The notes below the pieces were generated by a model. It was not told the origin of the DNA, did not search any database, and worked only from the letters and a program-made list of their open reading frames with translations. A stretch of DNA of 64,000 nt from JAYOEY01 sp038116945 (GTDB taxonomy: Bacteria > Pseudomonadota > Alphaproteobacteria > MPNO01 > UBA2964). Positions 1 through 8,038 of this stretch are shown here, piece after piece (position 1 is the stretch's first letter; each line of letters starts with the position of its first letter). Made by a program: the position numbers and the translations under genes. The stretch lies in NCBI GenBank assembly GCA_038116945.1, contig JAYOEY010000004.1, positions 1-64,000 of the forward strand. Direction: 5' to 3'.

Positions 1-719
1 CGGCGCACGGGTTCGGGGCGCGGCGGCACATGTTCGAATACGGCACGACGCGCGAACAGTTCGGCGCGATCGCGCTGGCCTTCCGCGAACACGCGCTGCG
101 CAATCCCGATGCGGTGATGAAGAAACCGCTGACCATTGAGGATTATCTGGCGGGCCGGATGATCGTCGATCCGTTCGGGCTGTTTGACTGTTCTCTGCAA
201 ACCGACGCGGCAGGCGCGGTTGTGGTGACGTCGACCGAGCGGGCGAAGGATTTGCGCCAGCGGCCGGTGCTGATCAAGGGGTTCGGGACCGGCAACAACC
301 TGTCGGGCTGGCACAACAACGACAACCTGACTCACACCGGTGCAATCGAGGCGGGAAAGGCAGCCTACGCCATGGCGGGCGTCGGTCCTGCCGATATCGA
401 TTTCGCCCAGATATACGACTGCTTCACCTATATGGTTCTGGTGCAGCTGGAGGATTACGGCTTCTGTAAAAAGGGCGAGGGTGGCGCTTTCGTGGAATCA
501 GGCTCGCTGCGTCTCGATGGAGCGCTTCCCACCAATACGTCCGGCGGTCAGCTGTCGGAAGCCCATGTCGAGGGCATGCTGCAGGTGGTCGAGGGCGTGC
601 GCCAGCTGCAGGGCAAGTACGGCCCGGAACGCCAGGTGCCAGGGGCAGAGTTGGGGCTGGTGTCGGGGCATGGCGGCAACACGGTCTGCGAATCCACACT
701 GATACTGGGAGCAGCCTGA
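1..719 (+). CDS. Thiolase-family protein (acetyl-CoA acetyltransferase / SCP-x type), C-terminal part
   Basis: The reading frame is open from the left edge (first full codon at base 3), so the N-terminus lies outside the window. The visible ~239 residues resemble the C-terminal half of SCP-x/non-decarboxylating thiolases: an IYDCFTYMVL stretch, a SGGQLSEAHVEG segment carrying the His-containing active-site region, and a C-terminal VSGHGGNTVCES motif. These enzymes cleave or condense acyl-CoA thioesters, and in this subfamily often act on branched or steroid-like acyl chains. The stop codon is followed after one base by the start of a DUF35 gene, the usual partner of this thiolase subfamily, so the two are co-transcribed and probably form a complex. 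The exact substrate cannot be read from the sequence. Confidence 0.85.
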   Translation, partial: AHGFGARRHMFEYGTTREQFGAIALAFREHALRNPDAVMKKPLTIEDYLAGRMIVDPFGLFDCSLQTDAAGAVVVTSTERAKDLRQRPVLIKGFGTGNNLSGWHNNDNLTHTGAIEAGKAAYAMAGVGPADIDFAQIYDCFTYMVLVQLEDYGFCKKGEGGAFVESGSLRLDGALPTNTSGGQLSEAHVEGMLQVVEGVRQLQGKYGPERQVPGAELGLVSGHGGNTVCESTLILGAA

Positions 720-720
720 C

Positions 721-1131
721 ATGCCGGACTATCTGAAGCCCCTGCCCATCCCGTCGCCCGAGTCCCGGCCCTTCTGGGATGCGGCGCGCGACCACCGGCT
801 CAGCATTCAGAAATGCAGCAGGTGCGGCCACTGCTGGTTCCCGCCATCAACGCTTTGTCTTCATTGCGGCAGCCGCGACCACCAGTGGGTCGATTCAAGC
901 GGACAGGGACGCGTGCACAGCTTCGTCACCTATCATCGGCTCTACCACAAGGGCTGGGAGGGTGAAGTCCCCTATGTCGTCGCCATCGTCGAGCTGGAGG
1001 AGGGGCCTCGTCTTTATGCCAATATTGTCGGCATCGCCCCGGAGGATGTCGTCTGCGACATGGAAGTAACAGTCGTATTCGACGACGTAACCGAAGACTT
1101 CACGATCCCGAAATTCAGGCCTGCCGCTTGA
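721..1131 (+). CDS. DUF35 zinc-ribbon / OB-fold acyl-CoA-binding protein
   Basis: 136 residues. The N-terminal third has a rubredoxin-like zinc ribbon with two Cys pairs (CSRCG and CLHCG, about residues 33-51), followed by an OB-fold with a typical GRVHSFVTYHR strand. This is the ChsH2/DUF35 architecture. Members bind acyl-CoA and associate with SCP-x thiolases or MaoC-like hydratases. The ATG lies one base after the thiolase stop, so translational coupling is likely. The function is inferred from family and context. Confidence 0.85.
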   Translation: MPDYLKPLPIPSPESRPFWDAARDHRLSIQKCSRCGHCWFPPSTLCLHCGSRDHQWVDSSGQGRVHSFVTYHRLYHKGWEGEVPYVVAIVELEEGPRLYANIVGIAPEDVVCDMEVTVVFDDVTEDFTIPKFRPAA

Positions 1132-1401
1132 GCGAAACTGTTGTTTTTCAATGGCATCGCAAGGGGCCGAGAACTTCCGGTTTGATCCCGGTCCCTCTCC
1201 CTCCGCCAGCCACCCCGACATTTCTCCAGCGCAGGCCGGCAACGCACAGCGCGCGCCGGAAGAATTTAAGAACAGGCGATATCGGGCACCGCGCGTCACC
1301 CGTTAATCGGCATGCGCCAGGGAGAACTCGTAAAAAATTTTAAATCTCTTTAACGACACCGTCGGAAAAACGACTTCGGGCAAGAGGGAAGAAATTACAC
1401 C
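1132..1401. other. Convergent intergenic region without a recognisable gene
   Basis: Between the DUF35 gene (plus) and the S1C protease gene (minus). The only open frames are short and have no convincing start or family resemblance. It contains an A/T-rich patch around 1330-1360 but no hairpin with a T-tract for the plus-strand transcript was seen. It is probably 3' untranslated sequence of both neighbours. Confidence 0.5.
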
Positions 1402-1438
1402 AAAAACAGAGTCCGACCATACCCGATCGGACTCTGTT
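1402..1438 (-). terminator. Intrinsic terminator overlapping the stop codon of the S1C-FHA gene
   Basis: A perfect 12-bp inverted repeat (arms 1405-1416 and 1427-1438) with a 10-nt loop. Read on the minus strand it is followed by five consecutive T (bases 1406-1402). The distal arm contains the TAA stop codon of the minus-strand protease gene (1437-1439). Only the minus-strand side has the U-tract. Confidence 0.85.
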
Positions 1439-2792
1439 AGCGCCGATTGACACGAAAATTCAGGTTGCCAAGTCGCAGGTGAGCGCCGGGGGACAGCACC
1501 ACCGGATTGTCTGCAGGAACGATCGTAGATTCGTTGACCTGCGTGACCCCGCCGGAATTCAGATCGACAACCCCGAGTTCACTGCCAAGCGCGACCAGCT
1601 GCGCGTGTTTGCCGGCGATGCCGTCTGCAACCAGACAGCGGTCGCAGGATGGATCGCACCCGATGACGAGGCCCTTCGGCGCTCGCCGCAAATCATCCTG
1701 GCTAACTATGACTTCGACCGGCGCGCCTTCGCCGTCATCGCAATGCAACCTCCATTCGGAATTCTTTTTTTGGCGCAATCCCAGCCGGTCGAAGAGCACA
1801 TGCCCGAGATTACGGAGGCCAGTCCCGGAGTCCATATCGCCCAGGACGACGACATGCAGGACGCGCTTGGGCCAGTGTCGAAAAACGAGCAAAACAGCTG
1901 CAAGAACGACCAGCAGAGCCAGCAGGCCGTACCAGTAAAAATTCGTTGAGGCCACGCCGAGAATAATACGACAGGTCCTGTTGCTCCCATTGTACGGGAT
2001 GTCCAGGGCCTTGAGCTTCTCCAACAGAACGGCAACGTGCGAAGCGAAAAAAACGCCCTGAATTACGTCATAGACGACAGGAATACCGCTGGGTGTCATC
2101 AGCATTGCCATTTCGCGTTCGGTATTCAGACCTACAACCTGCCCGCAAGGATTCACCACCGGCCCGCCGCTGTTGCCGGGATTCGTGGCCGCCGAATGCT
2201 GGATGATGCGGATTTTCGCGCCGTCGGAAGTCCATGCACCAGAGAACGTTCTGTTGGTTGTGCCGACCGTGAAGCTGGCACCGGATTCGCCGCCGAGACG
2301 GTCCCCCGCACCTGGATATCCAATGGCAAAAATTTCCATCCCCTTGGACAGGGCATCGGGGTCGGATTCGCTGAGCACGGCCGGCGGACGGTCGAGATTG
2401 TCTACCTTCAGGACAGCCAGATCTTCCCCGGGATAGGCACTGATCACTGTCGCTTTCCGGCGTGCATCCGGTGCCGCCCCGCTTTCCAGCACAAACAGGT
2501 CCAGGCCATTCTCGATATGCTCCTGCACGACATGGTAGGCCGTTGCGATATGCCCCTGCTTGCTGACGATGAAGCCGCTCGCGCTTGCATGGTCGGATGG
2601 TCCCTCGATGAGGATACGGACCATACTTCTTTCCACACGCTTCGCGACGGTCGTAGGCTCAATCGCTTCGGCGGGGAATGCGCCGAACAACACGGTCCAA
2701 ACGAGGATCAGGGACAGCAGGCGGCGGCTTTTCCGGAAACTGGTATATTTCACACCCGGGTCAAAATCGCGGCACGGCCTATGTCCATGCAT
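1437..2792 (-). CDS. Membrane-anchored S1C (HtrA/Deg-like) serine protease with C-terminal FHA domain
   Basis: 451 residues from the ATG at 2792, chosen because AGGAG sits 7-8 nt upstream; an in-frame ATG at 2882 would add 30 unlikely residues and overlap arcC. Order of parts: a hydrophobic signal or anchor at 25-43 (cleavage possible after AEA), a trypsin-fold protease with catalytic triad His87 (TAYHVV), Asp124 (EDLAVL) and Ser208 (NPGNSGGP), a second transmembrane helix at about 285-305, and an FHA-like domain at about 373-448 (VIGCD, GKHAQL, DLNSGG). No PDZ domain is visible. The topology implies a periplasmic protease tied to a cytoplasmic phosphothreonine-binding module. It lies downstream of arcC on the same strand. 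The substrate and any kinase partner are unknown. Confidence 0.8.
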   Translation of the reverse strand: MHGHRPCRDFDPGVKYTSFRKSRRLLSLILVWTVLFGAFPAEAIEPTTVAKRVERSMVRILIEGPSDHASASGFIVSKQGHIATAYHVVQEHIENGLDLFVLESGAAPDARRKATVISAYPGEDLAVLKVDNLDRPPAVLSESDPDALSKGMEIFAIGYPGAGDRLGGESGASFTVGTTNRTFSGAWTSDGAKIRIIQHSAATNPGNSGGPVVNPCGQVVGLNTEREMAMLMTPSGIPVVYDVIQGVFFASHVAVLLEKLKALDIPYNGSNRTCRIILGVASTNFYWYGLLALLVVLAAVLLVFRHWPKRVLHVVVLGDMDSGTGLRNLGHVLFDRLGLRQKKNSEWRLHCDDGEGAPVEVIVSQDDLRRAPKGLVIGCDPSCDRCLVADGIAGKHAQLVALGSELGVVDLNSGGVTQVNESTIVPADNPVVLSPGAHLRLGNLNFRVNRR

Positions 2793-2862
2793 CGGAGTTC
2801 TCCTGAACGGGACGATCATCGAATTTTCCCCGCAATCATAGTCACCAACGCCCGTCCACCCG

Positions 2863-3828
2863 CTATTGCCCGTCACGATCATACATCTTCAATTCGAAAG
2901 CACCGTCCCGGATCGTCGTCCCGGCTTCTCCGCGCAATATGGCGGCGGCATCCTCAAGGGCACCTATTCCGGCCGGCCTGCCGGTCTTTCGAACAAACTC
3001 GCAGGCGGCCTGGATCTTTGGCGCCATCGATCCAGCCGCAAATATGTGGCGCTGCAGAGCGGCAGGCGAAGCGGTAAATATCCTTTGCTGCTCGGCCGTT
3101 CCCCACTCCAGATATACGGCAGTCACATCGGTCAGAAGGAGAAGCGCATCAGCGCCGAGTTCTGCAGCGAGAAGTGCCGACGTGCGATCCTTGTCAATCA
3201 CCGCCTCTATCCCCCGGATTGCGCCGCCCCGGTCGATTGTGACGGGAATGCCTCCACCGCCGCCGCAGATGACCAGAATGCCGGCGTCGACCAGATGGCG
3301 GATTGCCGAGAGTTCCCGAACGACCTTTGGCGCGGGAGAGGCGACGAGACGCCGATATCCGTCGCCATCCGGCCCGAGTATCCACCCATGTTCGGCCGCG
3401 ACACGTCGTGCGTCATTCTCTGAGTAAACCGGTCCTATCGGCTTGTCGGGATCGCCAAAGGCGGGGTCGTCCCTGTCGACCAGTACCTGGGTAAGAAGTG
3501 TCGCAAATTCCTGATCGGGCAGGCGTGTGGAGAGTTCCTGTTCGATGACGTAACCGATCATTCCCTCGCTCTCCGCCCCCAGTACGTCCAGCGGAAATGG
3601 TGGAGAGCAACTGCTGTCTGCCGATTGCAGGGCAAGCAGCCCGACCTGCGGACCATTGCCGTGCGTAATGACAAGCCGGTGATCCCGGGCAAGTTCCGCA
3701 ATCGCCTGCGCCGCGATCGCAATATTTTGCCTCTGGGTTTCTGCGTCTAGGGGTTGTCCGCGCCTGAGCAAGGCGTTGCCGCCAAGGGCTACAACGACAA
3801 GCACTGCCGGACACCGCAATGACGCCAT
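2863..3828 (-). CDS. arcC: Carbamate kinase
   Basis: 321 residues, the usual length. It belongs to the amino-acid kinase fold, with the N-terminal VVVALGGNAL phosphate loop, a THGNGPQVG motif and an ICGGGGGIPV motif. It interconverts carbamoyl phosphate + ADP with ammonia + CO2 + ATP. It is normally the last, ATP-yielding step of arginine deiminase or agmatine/allantoin fermentation, but no arcA or argF is present here. It follows a COG2403-like NTPase gene with a 19-bp gap. An FNR/FixK-type site lies upstream of the run, which fits anaerobic expression. Confidence 0.93.
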   Translation of the reverse strand: MASLRCPAVLVVVALGGNALLRRGQPLDAETQRQNIAIAAQAIAELARDHRLVITHGNGPQVGLLALQSADSSCSPPFPLDVLGAESEGMIGYVIEQELSTRLPDQEFATLLTQVLVDRDDPAFGDPDKPIGPVYSENDARRVAAEHGWILGPDGDGYRRLVASPAPKVVRELSAIRHLVDAGILVICGGGGGIPVTIDRGGAIRGIEAVIDKDRTSALLAAELGADALLLLTDVTAVYLEWGTAEQQRIFTASPAALQRHIFAAGSMAPKIQAACEFVRKTGRPAGIGALEDAAAILRGEAGTTIRDGAFELKMYDRDGQ

Positions 3829-3847
3829 GAGTCAATCCCGGCCGCGA

Positions 3848-5200
3848 TCATAATGTCAGCAGGCCGTGGCCGCGCAGAAATCGATCGACCAGGGACGCAA
3901 GAGAGGGCTGGCCAACGTCGGCATAGTCGTAACGCGCACGTACAATTGGTTTGTCGGTCCGCAACACAGAGCCGAGGTCGAGTGGTGCAGCAACAAGGAC
4001 AATATCCGCCTGGGAGGCTTCGATGGTTTGACACAGGGCGGTACGCTCGGCTTCAAGATAGCCGACATTGGGCAGCACCGGACCGATATGGGGAAACCGG
4101 GCATAGAGCGCCTGGATCTCTGGCGTTGCGGAATCGCGCGGGTCGACAATTTCGGCCGCTCCTGCCGCCGTGGCTGCGACAAAGCCTGCACCATGCGGAG
4201 CGCCCCCATGCGTGATGGTCGGGCCGTCCTCGACTACAAGCACCCGCTTGCCCCGAACGGAATCGGGGTCGTCGAGAGTGACCGGGGAAGCAGCGCGGAT
4301 GATAGTGGCCGTTGGGTTGGCCGCCGCCGCTTCGGCGGAGACACTCGCTATATCCGTACTGGATGCCGAGTCGGTCTTGTTGATAACGATGATGTCGGCA
4401 GAGCGAATGACGGTTTCACCCGGATGATAGCCCATCGCCTGACCAGGCCTCAGCGCGTCGGCGATGGCGATGTGCAGGTCAGGCTGAATGAAGGAAAAAT
4501 CGTTATTGCCGCCATCCCAGACGATTACATCCGCCTCGCGCTCTGCCTCAGCCAGGATCGCGGCGTAATCGACACCGGCGAAGATGACCCCACCGGCCTC
4601 GATATGCGGTTCGTATTCCTCGCGCTCCTCATTGCTGCAATGCGCGGCATCAAGATCGGCAATCGTAGCGAATCTCTGTACACGCTGGGCTTCAAGATCG
4701 CCGTACGGCATGGGATGGCGAATAACGGCGACCCTTAACCCCTGGGCCCGCATCCTGCGCGACAGGTAACGGGCGGTCTGGGATTTGCCGCAGCCGGTGC
4801 GAATCGCTGTCAGGGCGATTACGGGTTTGACCGATGTCAGCATCGTCCGCCGGGGACCCAGCAGCGCAAAGTCCGCGCCGGTGGCGAGGCACCGGGATGC
4901 CAAGTGCATGACGGTTTCATGCCGTACATCGCTATAGGCGAACACTGCCAGATCGACACTTTCTCTTCGGCAAAGAACCTCGAGATCGCTTTCCTCGACG
5001 ATGGGAATTCCTGCAGGGTAAAGCGCGCCCGCAAGGGACGGCGGATAGATTCTGTCGGAAATTCCTGAAATCTGGGTCGCCGTAAAGGCCACGACCTTGA
5101 CCGACGGATCGTCTCGATAGACGACATTGAAATTATGAAAATCCCGGCCCGCAGCGCCCAGTATCACAACATGTGTGGGAGAATGGGCCATGGCGATCAC
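3848..5200 (-). CDS. COG2403-type P-loop NTPase (cyclic 2,3-diphosphoglycerate synthetase-like GTPase)
   Basis: 450 residues; the true start may be the Met at residue 4 (MAHS, base 5191). The N-terminal 120 residues form a Rossmann-like unit (VVILGAAGRDFHNFN). A P-loop domain starts near residue 126 with Walker A RTGCGKSQ (about 135-141), a VWDGGNNDFSF switch-like segment and an INKTD motif resembling the G4 NKxD of GTPases. This layout matches COG2403, named after the archaeal cyclic 2,3-diphosphoglycerate synthetase, but bacterial members are poorly characterised. The gene starts inside the end of the rhodanese gene (4-base overlap) and precedes arcC, so the three are probably one transcript. 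Whether it makes cDPG here is unproven. Confidence 0.75.
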   Translation of the reverse strand: MIAMAHSPTHVVILGAAGRDFHNFNVVYRDDPSVKVVAFTATQISGISDRIYPPSLAGALYPAGIPIVEESDLEVLCRRESVDLAVFAYSDVRHETVMHLASRCLATGADFALLGPRRTMLTSVKPVIALTAIRTGCGKSQTARYLSRRMRAQGLRVAVIRHPMPYGDLEAQRVQRFATIADLDAAHCSNEEREEYEPHIEAGGVIFAGVDYAAILAEAEREADVIVWDGGNNDFSFIQPDLHIAIADALRPGQAMGYHPGETVIRSADIIVINKTDSASSTDIASVSAEAAAANPTATIIRAASPVTLDDPDSVRGKRVLVVEDGPTITHGGAPHGAGFVAATAAGAAEIVDPRDSATPEIQALYARFPHIGPVLPNVGYLEAERTALCQTIEASQADIVLVAAPLDLGSVLRTDKPIVRARYDYADVGQPSLASLVDRFLRGHGLLTL

Positions 5201-5598
5201 CTGCTTTTCCGGTCATCCGCGCTTTCCTGTCCGCCCGCCGCGCACCAGGCCCCATAGCCTCCTGCCAGCGACGCGACGTCGGGAAACCCCATATCGAGGA
5301 GCGTTTTGGCGGCGAGCGCGGATCTCCCACCGGTTCCGCAGTAGAGGATGATATGCCTGTCAGGGGTCAGTGCCGGGTTATGAAGCTGACTCTCGGGGTC
5401 TGCTTGAAACTCCAGCAGGCCGCGCGAAACATGGATCGAACCCGGGATCCCGCCATCCGCTTCACGCTCCTGGGCATCGCGGACGTCGACAAGGACAGAC
5501 GCGGAATCCTCAAGATGATAAGGCAGATCCTTTATGGATATGGTCTCAATGGCTGCATTTGCCTCTGCAAGCAGTTTTTTCAATCCGCAGACAAGCAT
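5197..5598 (-). CDS. Single-domain rhodanese-like protein
   Basis: 133 residues covering one rhodanese domain, with the catalytic Cys87 in the loop YCGTGGRS and the CH2A-like LVDVRDAQE motif near residue 37. It probably handles sulfane sulfur (persulfide transfer from thiosulfate or a related donor). It has no signal peptide, so is cytoplasmic. Its last bases overlap the start of the COG2403 NTPase gene, so the two are co-translated. A TTGA-N6-TCAA element lies about 66 nt upstream of its start. Confidence 0.85.
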   Translation of the reverse strand: MLVCGLKKLLAEANAAIETISIKDLPYHLEDSASVLVDVRDAQEREADGGIPGSIHVSRGLLEFQADPESQLHNPALTPDRHIILYCGTGGRSALAAKTLLDMGFPDVASLAGGYGAWCAAGGQESADDRKSR

Positions 5599-5657
5599 CT
5601 GAAACTCCCTTTGCTTACGATCTGCCGCCCTTATTCCATGCAGAACGCCTTTCTTCC

Positions 5658-5671
5658 TTGATCCAGGTCAA
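5658..5671 (-). promoter_or_regulatory. FNR/FixK-type binding site upstream of the rhodanese-NTPase-arcC run
   Basis: The sequence TTGATCCAGGTCAA has perfect TTGA-N6-TCAA symmetry, the consensus of FNR/FixK/Anr regulators. Its centre is about 66 bp upstream of the rhodanese start (5598, minus strand), a suitable distance for an activator near -41.5 with a short leader. The regulator itself is not in the window. Confidence 0.65.
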
Positions 5672-5743
5672 CACAGGATTCGTTCAGTCTGCGTCTAGTT
5701 TTCTTCGTCATGCCGGACCGTATGCCGACAGCGATCCAAGACC

Positions 5744-7570
5744 TTAGGTCAACCCCCGGTTATTTTGCGCCGCTTCCACCCGGGGGATCTCGTCTCCCGA
5801 CAGCGTTTCCCTGCTCAACAGAAGACGGACGCCGGCCTCCAGCGTATTGCGCTTGGACGAAAGAATTGTGGTCGCAGCTTCATAAGCCCGATCGACAATA
5901 TCGCGGACCGCACAGTCGATTTCCCGGGCGGTCTGTTCGCTGTAGTCATGCGGCTGCCATCCCGGGAAGGCGCCCTCGCCTAGAAACGCGTGGCGTTGCG
6001 GCTGATACGTAACTCGCCCAAGCGTCTGGTCCATGCCGAACCGGGTCACCATGCTGCGTGCAATTTCCGTCGCCTTGTCCAGGTCGTCCGCCGCACCGGT
6101 CGAGACCTCGTCGAATGCAATGACTTCAGCCGCGCGCCCGGCAAGCAACACGGCGATGCGATTCTCCAGCTCCTCGCGCGTACTAAGAAAGCGGTCTTCC
6201 ACAGGACGCTGCATTGTGTATCCGAGCGCGCCGATGCCCCGCGGAATGATCGAGATTTTGTGCACAGGATCGATGCCCGGCAAACTCATGGCAACGAGCG
6301 CATGACCCATCTCATGGTAAGCGACCACCTCGCGTTCGTGCGGCGACAGGATCCGGCTACGTTTCTCCAGTCCCGCAACAATACGCTCGATCGCCGCCGT
6401 AAAATCGTCCATACCGACCTCGTCGGCGTCGCGTCGGGTTGCCACCAACGCCGCTTCATTAACCAGATTGGCAAGGTCAGCGCCCGAAAATCCCGCAGTC
6501 AGGGCCGCCACCTGCTCCAAGTCGACATTCTCCGCGAGGGCGACTTTCCTGATATGCACCAGAAGAATCGCCAGACGGCCCACCTTGTCGGGGCGGTCGA
6601 CAAGAACCTGCCGATCGAAACGGCCCGCGCGAAGCAGGGCAGGATCCAGGATTTCCGGCCTGTTGGTGGCAGCCAGAAGAACTACGCCTTCCCGCGGGTC
6701 GAAACCATCGAGTTCCGCGAGAAGCTGGTTGAGTGTCTGTTCCTTTTCGTCTTGCCCGCCGAACCCGCCGATAGTGCGGACTTTTCCCAGCGCATCCAGC
6801 TCGTCAATAAAGATGATACAGGGTTTGTGTTTTCGGGCCTGATCGAAAAGGTCCCGCACACGCGCGGCGCCCAGCCCGACAAACATCTCGACGAATTCCG
6901 AACCGCTGATCGAGTAGAACGGGACGCCAGCCTCACCGGCCACAGCCCGGGCGAGCAGTGTTTTCCCGGTACCAGGTGGACCGACCAGCAGGATGCCCTT
7001 CGGCAAACGGGCGCCAAGCCGTCCGTAATGATCAGGCTCTTTCAGAAACGAAACGATTTCCTGCAGTTCTTCCTTGGCTTCGTCGACGCCGGCGACATCG
7101 GCAAATGTTACCTTCGTATCTGTCTCGACATAGACCTTCGCCTTGCTCTTGCCGACCGTCATCATGCCACCCAGCCCCTGCTGATTGGCCATACGTCGAA
7201 TGATGAACATCCAGATTCCAACGAACAGAAGAACCGGGAGGATCCATGACAGGATATCGCGAAGAAACGTACTTTCGATGACACCGGTAAATTTTACGCC
7301 ATACTTCTCGAGGCTGGCCGCAAGGTCCGGTTCAACGCGTGTCGTGGAAAAGCGCTTGTGACCGGCAGGCAACGGGTGCCTCAAAGTCCCCTGGATCAGA
7401 TTTGCGCCAATAAAAATCTCCTCGATGTTGTTCTGCGACAGCAGGGTCTGGAACTGGCTGTAGGGAATGGAGACGTATTCCTGACGTTGGCTCCACCAGT
7501 TCTGGAACAGCAGAATCAGGAAGAGAGCGACCAAAAAATAACCCGTATTTATGCCTGATTTTTTATCCAT
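5744..7570 (-). CDS. ftsH: ATP-dependent zinc metalloprotease FtsH
   Basis: 608 residues from the ATG at 7570 (MDKKSG). The frame is open a further 147 codons upstream, but that extension has no FtsH resemblance. Two transmembrane helices (about 9-24 and 105-125) flank a periplasmic segment. The AAA domain has Walker A GPPGTGKT (197-204), Walker B IIFIDELDAL and SRH NRPEILDPALLRAGR. The zinc site is HEMGH (419-423). FtsH degrades unstable or misassembled membrane and cytosolic proteins. Alphaproteobacteria usually carry a housekeeping ftsH near tilS; this copy sits beside a stress/anaerobic gene set and has an FNR/FixK-type box upstream, so it may be a second, conditionally expressed paralogue. 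Confidence 0.93.
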   Translation of the reverse strand: MDKKSGINTGYFLVALFLILLFQNWWSQRQEYVSIPYSQFQTLLSQNNIEEIFIGANLIQGTLRHPLPAGHKRFSTTRVEPDLAASLEKYGVKFTGVIESTFLRDILSWILPVLLFVGIWMFIIRRMANQQGLGGMMTVGKSKAKVYVETDTKVTFADVAGVDEAKEELQEIVSFLKEPDHYGRLGARLPKGILLVGPPGTGKTLLARAVAGEAGVPFYSISGSEFVEMFVGLGAARVRDLFDQARKHKPCIIFIDELDALGKVRTIGGFGGQDEKEQTLNQLLAELDGFDPREGVVLLAATNRPEILDPALLRAGRFDRQVLVDRPDKVGRLAILLVHIRKVALAENVDLEQVAALTAGFSGADLANLVNEAALVATRRDADEVGMDDFTAAIERIVAGLEKRSRILSPHEREVVAYHEMGHALVAMSLPGIDPVHKISIIPRGIGALGYTMQRPVEDRFLSTREELENRIAVLLAGRAAEVIAFDEVSTGAADDLDKATEIARSMVTRFGMDQTLGRVTYQPQRHAFLGEGAFPGWQPHDYSEQTAREIDCAVRDIVDRAYEAATTILSSKRNTLEAGVRLLLSRETLSGDEIPRVEAAQNNRGLT

Positions 7571-7633
7571 CCCGAGCACGTCGAAAAATAGAAGCAAGAC
7601 AGAAACACGTACCCGGTCAAACTGGCCGCGGCC

Positions 7634-7647
7634 TTGATCCACATCAA
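7634..7647 (-). promoter_or_regulatory. FNR/FixK-type binding site upstream of ftsH
   Basis: TTGAT-N4-ATCAA, a perfect palindromic match to the FNR/Anr consensus, centred about 70 bp upstream of the ftsH start codon on the minus strand. It resembles the site 2 kb away upstream of the rhodanese gene. The site also lies about 124 bp upstream of the decayed ACR3 fragment on the plus strand, but the functional gene is ftsH. Confidence 0.7.
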
Positions 7648-7770
7648 TGGAACATGCACAGCGAAATTCGGGGTTGGACAAGCAGAGGGGTGCGCACGGG
7701 CAACCGTCAGTCTGGTTTCCTACCCGGCAACGAACCGCACATCGGAATTCCAATTCAAGACGGATCTCGG

Positions 7771-7958
7771 ATGAACGGCAAGATCGTATCAGACGCAGAT
7801 TCGCCATCTGGCGGCACAGGGTTTTCTGAAAAATGGCTGTCTGGGTCACGCTCTGCATAGCGGCGGGACTCGGGCTCGGCAATATTGCGCCGACTCTGTT
7901 CCGATATTTTGCGCGGTTTGAATACGCGTCAGTCAATCTCGTTGCCGCCGTGCTTATC
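7771..7958 (+). pseudogene. ACR3-family arsenite permease, N-terminal fragment (frameshifted and truncated)
   Basis: From an ATG at 7771, frame one reads into GFSEKWLS. After a small deletion (probably 4 bp near 7840-7845) a second frame continues as VWVTLCIAAGLGLGNIAP and then through FEYASVNLVAAVLI. Together they match the N-terminus and first helix region of ACR3 arsenite/H+ antiporters (…WLTLWIF…GxxLG…VNLPVAVLIW). Resemblance stops abruptly after base 7958, about 80 bp before an IS6-type transposase fragment. The gene is dead: two frames and only ~15% of the usual length. Confidence 0.65.
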
Positions 7959-8038
7959 GGGGGATTGCCTACCCGAGGCAGCGTCATGTGTGGACGGCCC
8001 CTTTGATGCAAGGGGTAAATTTGAGTGATGTCGATTGA

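Noticed and set aside
7571..8011. N-terminal extension of ftsH to base 8011
   Set aside because: The extra 147 codons show no FtsH features, cross the FNR/FixK box and the ACR3 remnant, and MDKKSG at 7570 is a normal FtsH start.
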